Assembly (NCBI GenBank): GCA_003138515.1
Contig: PLGG01000078.1
Span: 54,894-94,821, forward strand
Length of the DNA: 39,928 nt
From: Acidobacteriaceae bacterium
GTDB lineage: Bacteria; Acidobacteriota; Terriglobia; Terriglobales; Acidobacteriaceae
Direction: 5' to 3'
In this document: piece by piece, positions 36,301 through 39,928 of the stretch
How positions within the stretch are numbered: position 1 is the stretch's first letter
Layout: each line of letters begins with the position of its first letter
Translations under genes and position numbers: made by a program
The notes under the pieces: generated by a model
What the model saw: only the letters and a program-made list of their open reading frames with translations
What the model was told of the DNA's origin: nothing
The model's database searches: none

Positions 36301-39118
36301 CGGTCACTGCGCAATTCTGCGCGAGGGGCGAGGAAAGAACCGTCACACTGTACGGGCTACCGTTATTCAGCGCCGTGGCGAAGGTGAACGCACCATTTCC
36401 GCTGATCGGCAGGTTGTCGCCGAGATTATCCTGCAACACCAGTCCGCTGCCGACCAGGCCGGTTACCGAGCCACCGACCGTGTAGGTCAGGCTGACGCCA
36501 ACTCCGCTCAGGCCGATGGTCTGCGTAGCTGCGGGAGAAGGAGAAATCGCGTTCAGGTTGTTGTCGGTGAAGACCGCAGTGCTGGTGAGCGGATTGCCGG
36601 CGCTCTGCGGCTTGAAGCTGATGCTTAGATCGCAGGACGCGCCCTCCGTAAGTGAGAAAGTGGTGGAGCAATCGGCAGGAGTGCCCGGAGCGCCCGAACC
36701 CGGAACCTGGACGAAGTTGGGTCCGTTGACGGCCAGCCCTGGGCTAACGGCGCTCAATGTCTGGTTGCCAATGTTTTGAACGGTGACCGATCGCGGGCTG
36801 TCGCTGCTCGTGCTGTCAACATTCGTTAGGGCAAAGCTCAACGATGGCGACTGAGACCGGTTGATCTCGGCCAATTGGGTACCGTTTCTTTCGGGCAAGA
36901 AGACATCGCCCTTTGCATCTACTGCAACACCGTAAGCAAGAATATTGCTGATCGTGATCTGGCAACTGTCAAGGTTGTTCGTGCAACCTGCGGGAACCTC
37001 CACCTCGCCAAGACTTTCATCCGCAACGAAGACATCGCCTGCCGCATCCACCGCCACGGCTTCCGGTTGGGACCAATCCGTGCCCACCGTAGTCTGGGCG
37101 CCTCCATCGGCTGGAACCTCCACAACTTTGTGGAGGCCGTAATCAGCGATGAACAGATCGCCCGCCGCATCCGTCGCCAGCCCGATCGGATGAGAGCCAG
37201 GCGGATTGTACACAACGGTCTGTGCGCCTCCATTGGCCGGAACTTCGAGGACCTCACTGTTGTAGCTGGCGATAAACACATCGCCAATTCCATCCACGGC
37301 TACTCCCAATTGGGCGCAAAAACCGCTGACCCCGACTACGCACTGAGGGGTGGCCACGACTTGTTGGCAGCCGATGTTGTTGCAGCCGGGCGGAACCTTC
37401 AGCACCTCATTCAAGTTGTTATCCGCGATGTAGACATTACCCCCTCCATCCACGGCCAAGCCCTGCGGGTAAGCGAGATTAAAGCCCACGCTCGACACGC
37501 CGCCGCCCGGCGCAACTTTCAACACCTGGGCGCCGCCGCCGACATTTCCGTTGCCACCGTCCGCAATGAAGATGTCACCCGCCGCGTCCACCGCCACGCC
37601 ATTCGGCACGGTGAGAGAGTTGCTGCCGGTGTTCACCGTGGTCTGCGTGCCGGGGCCAAAGGCGACCGCCGGTCCCTCGCCAACGCCGTAGAACTGCGCT
37701 GTCCCTAACGGGTTGCCGCTATTGTCGAGGAGTTGCACCGCACCCAGTCTTAATCCGGGCGCGATCGGGGCAAAGGTAACGTTCACGGTGCAGGTGTTGC
37801 CTGCGGAGATTTCAGCGCCCTTGGCGCATGTGCCGCCGCTGGCCGCCTGAAAGTCGAGGCCAGGCGTAGCTTGGGGAGGCGTACCTTGCGTGTCTACCTC
37901 GATGGTATTGATGGTGCCTGCGGAGGGTGCGAGGGTCACCGGCAGCGTGTTGCTGCAGGGCGCAGGAGTGGTCTGTCCCGGCGTGCAGACGTTGATTTCG
38001 CCGAAACTTTGCGGCGAGAAGACCCAACTCAGGATGTCGTTGTTTTCAACAGAGCCGCCTGTCGCCCCCGTAAAGCCGACATAGGCCGCATTGTTGGTCA
38101 AACCGATCGTGCCCATCGAGAACGGCACCCCGCTTGGAAACAGGTCGGTGCCATCCAGAATCACATCGAGGCAAGGCTTGGAGGCGCTGACGCAGGCCGT
38201 TTGCGAAGATAACGGTTGTATCGCGTAGGTAATCGTCACCGTATGCACGTTGCCGTCTGCCAGGCAGATGCCCGACCCATTACAACCACCCGCGCCGCTA
38301 AGATCGTTCTCCGCGATCACGCAGCCTCCCGTGCCGGTGTTGACGCAGTTCGCGCCCGAGCCATTGTTCGCAATGAAGACGCTATCCGGTGACGGGATAC
38401 CCGAACCGTTGTTAGAGGTCTTGAACCCTACAGCCACGCTGTTTGTGATGCCGCCGGTGGCATTCACGCAAACACCACCCGCACCCGAGGGATCGTCGCC
38501 GAAACCGAGGCCGCAGCCATCGGAGCCCGTCGGGCCCACGGTACTTGCTCCGGCAGCCGAATTCTGGATCACGAACGCGAAGCCATCGGCGGGGCTGCCG
38601 CCGGTGCCGCTCAACTGAAACGTAAACGTGGTTGAAAAAGAATTGCCAACGGCCTGCGGCGAGATGTACCACGCGTACCCCCTCTGCTGTTGGCTATTTG
38701 GGGTAACCTGCAGCAACACGCTTCCTCCGCTCCCCGGCTGGAAGCTGGCTATGGTGGGGGTTGAGTTGTAGCCATTGCCGAGCAGCGAAAAACAACCTTG
38801 ATTCGAAGAGAAATCCGGCGAGTAGCTGGGGGAACCAGAGCAGCTCTGCGCCCGGGAGACGGCGCTCCCCGCAATCAGAGTCAGGGCGGCCAACGCCACC
38901 GGCGTCATCCACCTCGCGCTTCCAAGCTTTATCGTCAGCGCCGCTCGAAAGCGGGCCACGCCTCGTGCCCACGCGCCGCCCCGCTGCGGCGTCTCGATCA
39001 AGGGGCTGCATTGCCCATCGCGGGACCCATCGCGGGACCCATCGCGGGAATTGATGGAAGCAATGGATGGGACTGCGAAACGCACTCTGGAAGTCGAGCC
39101 AGCGGACTGGGTCGTCAT
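27317..39118 (-). CDS. Giant secreted mosaic protein: L-type lectin, NHL propellers, ASH, PASTA, metzincin motif, repeats
   Basis: The protein has 3,933 aa. Approximate order: 70-residue leader; signal peptide [22 protein letters not shown] (about 70-91); L-type lectin-like domain (93-368: [20 protein letters not shown]); ASH-like domain; NHL propeller 1 (485-755: repeated [14 protein letters not shown]); two linker beta-domains; a further ASH-like domain; NHL propeller 2 (1,160-1,400); ASH-like; PASTA (1,525-1,590: [16 protein letters not shown]). A metzincin-type zinc site follows: [13 protein letters not shown] with H2156, E2157, H2160 and H2166, and Met-turn VMNY at M2194. Then come about 51 octapeptide repeats (2,348-2,760), an FN3-like domain, Ig-like domains, an MBG-like domain and Ig-like/ASH repeats to the C-terminus. 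AGGAG before ATG 39118 fixes the start. No sorting signal or anchor is visible at the C-terminus. Adhesion plus proteolysis outside the cell is inferred. Confidence 0.88.
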   Translation of the reverse strand: MTTQSAGSTSRVRFAVPSIASINSRDGSRDGSRDGQCSPLIETPQRGGAWARGVARFRAALTIKLGSARWMTPVALAALTLIAGSAVSRAQSCSGSPSYSPDFSSNQGCFSLLGNGYNSTPTIASFQPGSGGSVLLQVTPNSQQQRGYAWYISPQAVGNSFSTTFTFQLSGTGGSPADGFAFVIQNSAAGASTVGPTGSDGCGLGFGDDPSGAGGVCVNATGGITNSVAVGFKTSNNGSGIPSPDSVFIANNGSGANCVNTGTGGCVIAENDLSGAGGCNGSGICLADGNVHTVTITYAIQPLSSQTACVSASKPCLDVILDGTDLFPSGVPFSMGTIGLTNNAAYVGFTGATGGSVENNDILSWVFSPQSFGEINVCTPGQTTPAPCSNTLPVTLAPSAGTINTIEVDTQGTPPQATPGLDFQAASGGTCAKGAEISAGNTCTVNVTFAPIAPGLRLGAVQLLDNSGNPLGTAQFYGVGEGPAVAFGPGTQTTVNTGSNSLTVPNGVAVDAAGDIFIADGGNGNVGGGAQVLKVAPGGGVSSVGFNLAYPQGLAVDGGGNVYIADNNLNEVLKVPPGCNNIGCQQVVATPQCVVGVSGFCAQLGVAVDGIGDVFIASYNSEVLEVPANGGAQTVVYNPPGSHPIGLATDAAGDLFIADYGLHKVVEVPADGGAQTTVGTDWSQPEAVAVDAAGDVFVADESLGEVEVPAGCTNNLDSCQITISNILAYGVAVDAKGDVFLPERNGTQLAEINRSQSPSLSFALTNVDSTSSDSPRSVTVQNIGNQTLSAVSPGLAVNGPNFVQVPGSGAPGTPADCSTTFSLTEGASCDLSISFKPQSAGNPLTSTAVFTDNNLNAISPSPAATQTIGLSGVGVSLTYTVGGSVTGLVGSGLVLQDNLGDNLPISGNGAFTFATALNNGSPYSVTVLSSPLAQNCAVTEGGGTVATANVTSVLVSCTTIPSYELSVTEIGSGSGTVTSSAGAISCIDTNGSVTGQCSDSYLSGSPVTLTAAATGTSTFLGWGGACAASGTSPTCNVSVVSVLNATASFAQQSFGSVNVCPSGQTTPAPCSGTLTLTYNLAATTTIGVTQVVTQGINGLDFSLGSGGTCTGTIAEGFSCTVNVTFTPLAPGLRTGSVSLFDNGGNLLAVTPIYGIGQAPAIAFGPGTQTSLGSGLNQPQGVAVDAAGDVFISNYGLGKVLKVTPGGVQTTVPASGLADPYGVAVDGAGDVFIADPTNAKVVKVTPSGVQTTVGSVGYPYGVAVDGAGNVFIVDSANTDVVKVTPSGVQTKVPASGLTNPYDVAVDGAGDVFISDPSNVRVVKVTPSGVQTTVPTSGLVCPYGVAVDAAGDVVIADPCISQVVEVTPSGVQTTIPASGLSNPISVAVDGTGDVFTGNSGVLGVLTKVQRSQPPSLGFALTNVSSTSTDSPQSVSIQNVGNQTLTGSLALSLGTNFGAIGSSTCGSGFSLIPGASCSESFSFTPQTTGYQTGTAAFSDNTLNLSPLVVLQTVNLSGNGGLNGQAVGVLVPNVVGLTQAAATAAITGAGLTLGTVSTASNNVVPSGSVTASNPAAGAQVSVGSAVRLLVSTGQAAPPKPNPLSFENNYFVTGDFASAGVQLRGTGHGGIATGTITIPDSTTSPSVSQGVPDGADIIDAFLYWETLENTASPSGGSGTFDNYPITGQQIGSDLPYTDGALSGTLRVYRADVNTYFPLGANGVRFASGAFTVSLPDGATALPLTEGASLVVIYRVLSPNFPLKSIVIYDGSAVPAISTTQNMQGFYDAAGAGENTALFDVPGGGWNNSSGSVTLPVHASQFSAPLNAGSAYAAVILSTPVNNSDNDGILDAWKAGPASGDFYAGQPGYYDVKNGTWVGLPGAVHGEKDLFVQLDYMCGAVLSDGSCDPNQENLFPSPDAKGNDPLAMVTNAFAANGVHLHLEIGNAVPEDTCTDNTSTTPPQLCQFPSVPGATQPGVIGWKNSLEFSKLWPRNLASCAAGGDCSPRFPYGQKDSYHYVLFGHSLAIPAWNSRYGSLTSINVVSGVTTIVTTDRGNGINHCPSRVTISGVLGNPNLNGVYNTTVCANSSTMTVSTPGVPNWSYPNSTLPEPVIGLTSGTVTSISGYSDLGGSDSAVTLGLWETAPNQNMSKRANVIAGTLFHEIGHTLGLSHGGLYYDGPSGSYVPTFDVNCKPNYQSVMNYLFQLDGVGPNAAIAFSNQQLDGEPLSGPPTVLSLNSLGSVVNLTDASGNPATFSTSAWYTPNAPSPTASAATAHCDGTPLSGDTGYRVNGTIAPIAPAWSSEQNITFDGVPYTTLRGYNDVGNIDLRQVGATGGEFASLASVLSFGSSTAPLNVAAGGSVTLGAGGTVALGSGGTVTLGSGGTATVGSGSTITPGSGGSVTLNNGATVTLPPAGGTVTLGSGGTVALGSGGTVTLGSGGTITLGSGGTIALGSGGTIALGSGGTITSSAGTVTIPSTGGSYTLPSGGGTIALGSGGTIALGSGGTVTLGSGGTIAMGSGGTVALGSGGTIALGSGGTIALESGGTIALGSGGTVTLGSGGTIALGSGGTVALGSGGTVTLGSGGTVTLGSGGDLSLGSGGTVTLGSGGTVALGSGGTVALGSGGNVTLGSGGTIAMGSGGTVALGSGGTVTLGSGGTIALGSGGTVTVPPGGSYTINSSGGTITLGSGGTVTLGSGGTVALGSGGTITMGSGGTVALGSGGTVTLGSGGVVALGSGGTIALGSGGTIALGSGGTVTLGSGGASTNELDYTTANSVVRPPSSPTETPQSTSPSAPVVINWTAPTFGVVATYTISRSSDGATPIVIGSVSGVNGNPPATTFTDTNPDTTAHTVVYTISTTLLPVPIDPSPGQSAPSPPAVLTNNQTIVLGPPALPSSVSISTSPLTVYATAESNNAPNGLQVSFSANSATGACSIASQLPPNSNGVSSATVALNSTGSCTITASQAGTNLSQPGSPPYYNAANSVSGTFTILAQGSNTQSQTINFLQMPNVQYGSTFSLSASSSAGLPVSFTASGPCTASGSTTGVGPCQITASAAAGTVGSNSYSAASGTQSFTIYPAVLTVTANNITGTYGETSLPALTYTTSPLVNGDSPSAVTGAPSLSTTATTASNAGGYPITVSTGTLAAANYSFLFVSGTLTIGQASQAITFTTNAPASAAYNTSFTVAATGSASGIPVTFTSSGACSNIGAIYKMTGGTGTCSVIANQASSTNYSAAPTVTQTVNATLATPTVTFTGAPASAAYNSHFTVAATTNASSAAVITSGGACSSTGTAVTMTSGTGTCSLTATWAADGNFNGATASQSTAATLVAQAITFTTNAPASAAYNSSFTVAATGGASGNPVIFTSSGACSNIGATYKMTNSTGICSVIANQAANANYSAAPTVTQTVNANGPLVTVSPSNIAFGTVNLGSITTKNITVTNIGTAPVTINDPLISIVQGGNSNEFVAVSLCPATLAVGNNCTITIAFIAGPFYTPQTATLEIKDNAPGSPQPVTLTATVLAPQTITFTTNPPASAAYNSSFTVAATGGASGNSVTFTSSGACTNSGATYKMTSGTGTCTVIANQAGNATYAAAALVTRTVTATQAAQTITFTTNPPASAAYNSSFTVAATGGGSGNAVTFTSSGACSNSGATYKMTGSTGTCSVIANQAGNSNYTAAAQVTKSVTATQAAQVITFTTNAPASAAYNSSFTVAATGGGSGNAVTFTSSGACSHSGATYKMTSGTGTCSVIANQAGNSNYAASAQVTQTVTATLAAQTITFTTNPPANAAYNSSFTVAATGGGSGNAVTFASSGACSNSGATYKMTSGTGTCSVIANQAGNSNYAAAAQVTKNVTATLVAQTITFTTNPPSTASNNSSFTVAATGGASGNAVAFTSSGACTNTGATYKMTSSTGTCSVIANQAGNSNYATAAQVTKTVTAKQ
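27320..28579 (-). repeat. Five near-identical 252-bp repeats encoding 84-aa Ig-like units
   Basis: The C-terminal end of the giant gene consists of five tandem 252-bp units. A marker string (CCAGAGTCGC and its variant CTTGAGTCGC) recurs at 27571, 27823, 28075 and 28327, exactly 252 bp apart. Each unit encodes [20 protein letters not shown], then [18 protein letters not shown] and [14 protein letters not shown]. The two Cys residues per unit could pair. Identity is high even at silent positions, indicating recent duplication or gene conversion. Confidence 0.85.
28912..29650 (-). repeat. Three further Ig-like repeat units of about 243 bp
   Basis: An ASH-like domain (about 28580-28910) separates these three units from the five C-terminal ones. 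The marker string recurs at 29155 and 29398, 243 bp apart, so these units are shorter (81 aa). The middle unit has diverged ([20 protein letters not shown]...). Confidence 0.75.
30838..32075 (-). repeat. About 51 tandem 24-bp units encoding the octapeptide LGSGGT(V/I)(A/T)
   Basis: Within the giant gene a 24-bp period runs for about 1.24 kb. Read as protein, roughly 51 units follow LGSGGTVA or LGSGGTVT, with I for V and occasional M, E, D or N substitutions. Irregular units such as [33 protein letters not shown] and INSSGGTIT punctuate the array. Because the period is a multiple of three, the opposite strand is also open and shows a spurious proline-rich VPPLPSA pattern. The unit could build a tight beta-solenoid or an extended Gly/Ser/Thr spacer. 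Confidence 0.9.
39014..39049 (-). repeat. Three perfect 12-bp tandem repeats encoding (SRDG)n
   Basis: CCCATCGCGGGA is repeated exactly three times near the 5' end of the giant gene. On the coding strand this gives a charged SRDG repeat inside the leader that precedes the signal peptide. It is a likely site of slippage-based length change. Confidence 0.85.
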
Positions 39119-39128
39119 GTTTTGAGAT

Positions 39129-39133
39129 CTCCT
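39129..39133 (-). promoter_or_regulatory. Ribosome binding site of the giant gene
   Basis: AGGAG on the minus strand lies 10 nt upstream of ATG 39118. It supports translation of the long leader rather than a start at the Met just before the signal peptide (about residue 71). Confidence 0.65.
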
Positions 39134-39210
39134 GGGGAAATATCGGAGCTGCTGGGGAATAACCCGTACCTGGGCCTTAAACGCAAAGTTCCGCGAAGTG
39201 AATCACAGTC

Positions 39211-39250
39211 GTCCAGACCTGGTGCTCTGGACCAGTTTGACTTTAGTCAA
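39211..39250. promoter_or_regulatory. Two inverted repeats upstream of the giant gene
   Basis: GTCCAGA (39211-39217) pairs with TCTGGAC (39226-39232) across 8 nt. TTGACT (39237-39242) pairs with AGTCAA (39245-39250) across 2 nt. They lie 93-132 bp upstream of the start codon. They could be operator sites or leader hairpins. No convincing -35/-10 pair accompanies them. Confidence 0.4.
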
Positions 39251-39443
39251 TTTTCTTGTTTTTACCTTAACTGCCAGGGAAGCATATGCCATCGTGGCCG
39301 CGGTTTGCGCGCCCAAATAATGTGCCGGCCAGGATGGCGTCTCTCGAGCAAAACCCCAAATGAGAGTTGAGAAAGTAGTGTAGCGCCTGAATGACCTATT
39401 GAAAAGATGAAAGTTTTCGCAGTCAGTAGGCGCAACGTCTGTG

Positions 39444-39463
39444 GTAACCGGGCCCGGTTACCG
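39444..39463. repeat. 20-bp perfect palindrome
   Basis: GGTAACCGGGCCCGGTTACC is a perfect palindrome in the intergenic repeat zone. Its role is unknown. Confidence 0.7.
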
Positions 39464-39510
39464 GCGCGGCCTTTGGTGACCAAAACAAAGCGTAGCGCCG
39501 GACTCCAGTC

Positions 39511-39596
39511 CGGGGTCCCCAACGATAGGTCTTCGTCGTTGGGGTGGGAGGCCCGGGGTCCCCAACGACAGGTCTTCGTCGTTGGGGTGGGAGGCC
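39511..39596. repeat. Tandem 43-bp repeat with internal hairpin
   Basis: Two adjacent 43-bp units (39511-39553 and 39554-39596) differ at one base (GATAGG versus GACAGG). Each contains a 9-bp stem, CCCCAACGA with TCGTTGGGG, around a 10-nt loop. The preceding bases (GACTCCAGTC) form a further short inverted repeat. I believe similar sequence is dispersed in Acidobacteriota genomes and is often mis-annotated as protein. Apart from this block and the palindromes, 39251-39781 shows no gene I can support. Confidence 0.75.
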
Positions 39597-39603
39597 GGCT
39601 GTC

Positions 39604-39625
39604 GTGCGGGTGTCCACACCCGCAC
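39604..39625. terminator. 10-bp perfect hairpin in the intergenic repeat zone
   Basis: GTGCGGGTGT (39604-39613) and ACACCCGCAC (39616-39625) pair perfectly around CC. It lies downstream of the SDR gene end (minus strand) and could act as a terminator, but it has no U-tract. It may instead be part of the dispersed repeat. Confidence 0.4.
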
Positions 39626-39781
39626 CCCGGCGCGCTCTTCCTTGCGGATCGCGCGCCGAACCATCCACCCAGCTTCTCCGCCAGCATGCCCAAGGAAAGC
39701 TTCCCACAAGCCGACTTGTGAGGACCTATCGGACATCGGCGAGCGAATTGGCGATCATGCACTCACCGGGATCCGTCGATT

Positions 39782-39928
39782 TCAGATAGCCGAGAAGCCG
39801 CCGTCGACAGCCAAATCCACCCCATTCACATAGCTCGACTCGTCTGAAGCAAGAAACAGCGCGGCCGCCGCAATTTCCTCAGGACGCCCCATCTTTCCCC
39901 GGGGCATCAGGGATTCGAACATCTCCCT
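39782..39928 (-). CDS. SDR-family oxidoreductase, C-terminal 48 residues (partial)
   Basis: The frame enters from the right edge and reads [20 protein letters not shown], then [20 protein letters not shown] and a TGA at 39784-39782. The P-x-G-R-x-x-x-P-E-E-I-A pattern, [12 protein letters not shown] and the closing DGG are the classical C-terminus of FabG-like short-chain dehydrogenases. These are NAD(P)-dependent enzymes with a Rossmann fold. The cofactor-binding motif and Ser-Tyr-Lys site lie outside the window, so substrate and cofactor cannot be judged. The gene points toward the repeat zone and away from the next locus. Confidence 0.88.
   Translation of the reverse strand, partial: REMFESLMPRGKMGRPEEIAAAALFLASDESSYVNGVDLAVDGGFSAI

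Noticed and set aside
39262..39762. Minus-strand frame of 166 codons in the terminal intergenic region
   Set aside because: It translates the 43-bp tandem repeat twice (HPNDEDLSLGTP-like strings). The pattern is repeat-derived and no independent domain is present.

Overview
The window looks like the chromosome of a soil-type member of the Acidobacteriota (Terriglobia/Acidobacteriales-like). This is inferred from high GC, an Oar-like TonB-dependent receptor with an N-terminal carboxypeptidase-regulatory domain, paired CRTAC1-type (FG-GAP/ASPIC) and TPR genes, a Ser/Thr kinase fused to TPRs, a giant secreted NHL/ASH-domain protein, and dispersed GC-rich palindromic intergenic repeats. No rRNA, tRNA, CRISPR array or intact mobile element was found.

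Layout. 1-420: a broken ISNCY-type transposase. 420-4,640: a TonB-dependent receptor with a good sigma70-type promoter, a strong 3' hairpin, and a 110-bp MITE-like inverted-repeat element. 4,639-11,672: two pairs of CRTAC1-type propeller and TPR genes, facing away from each other with mirrored gene order. 12,178-12,576: a stand-alone receiver-like protein that has lost the phospho-acceptor Asp and catalytic Lys. 12,746-14,248: a secreted GH39-type glycosidase. 14,232-22,330 (minus strand): GH144-like endo-beta-1,2-glucanase, ABC exporter, and a GT84/GH189-type cyclic beta-1,2-glucan synthase that lacks the usual C-terminal GH94 domain. 22,546-23,547: a membrane-anchored CarboxypepD_reg-like protein. 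23,567-23,984: an IS3-family remnant joined to a GH28-like (polygalacturonase-fold) gene remnant. 24,167-27,310: a PknB-like kinase with a ladder of T-x-x-D motifs and extracytoplasmic TPRs. 27,317-39,118 (minus strand): a 3,933-aa secreted mosaic protein with an L-type lectin domain, two NHL propellers, several ASH-like domains, PASTA, a metzincin-type protease motif, about 51 octapeptide repeats, and MBG and Ig-like repeats. 39,119-39,928: palindromic and tandem repeats, then the C-terminus of an SDR oxidoreductase.

How the genes may work together (inference). The theme is the cell surface and glycans. The receptor, the propeller/TPR pairs and GH39 would act in outer-membrane uptake or handling of complex substrates. 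The minus-strand trio resembles the NdvA/NdvB (ChvA/ChvB) system for making and exporting beta-1,2-glucan, with an endo-beta-1,2-glucanase added and the phosphorylase-like domain missing. The kinase senses across the inner membrane. The giant protein is probably an adhesive, repeat-built exoprotein with protease potential. The most novel candidates are the reorganised beta-1,2-glucan module, the giant mosaic protein with its octapeptide tract, the mirrored propeller/TPR cassette and the kinase's T-x-x-D ladder.
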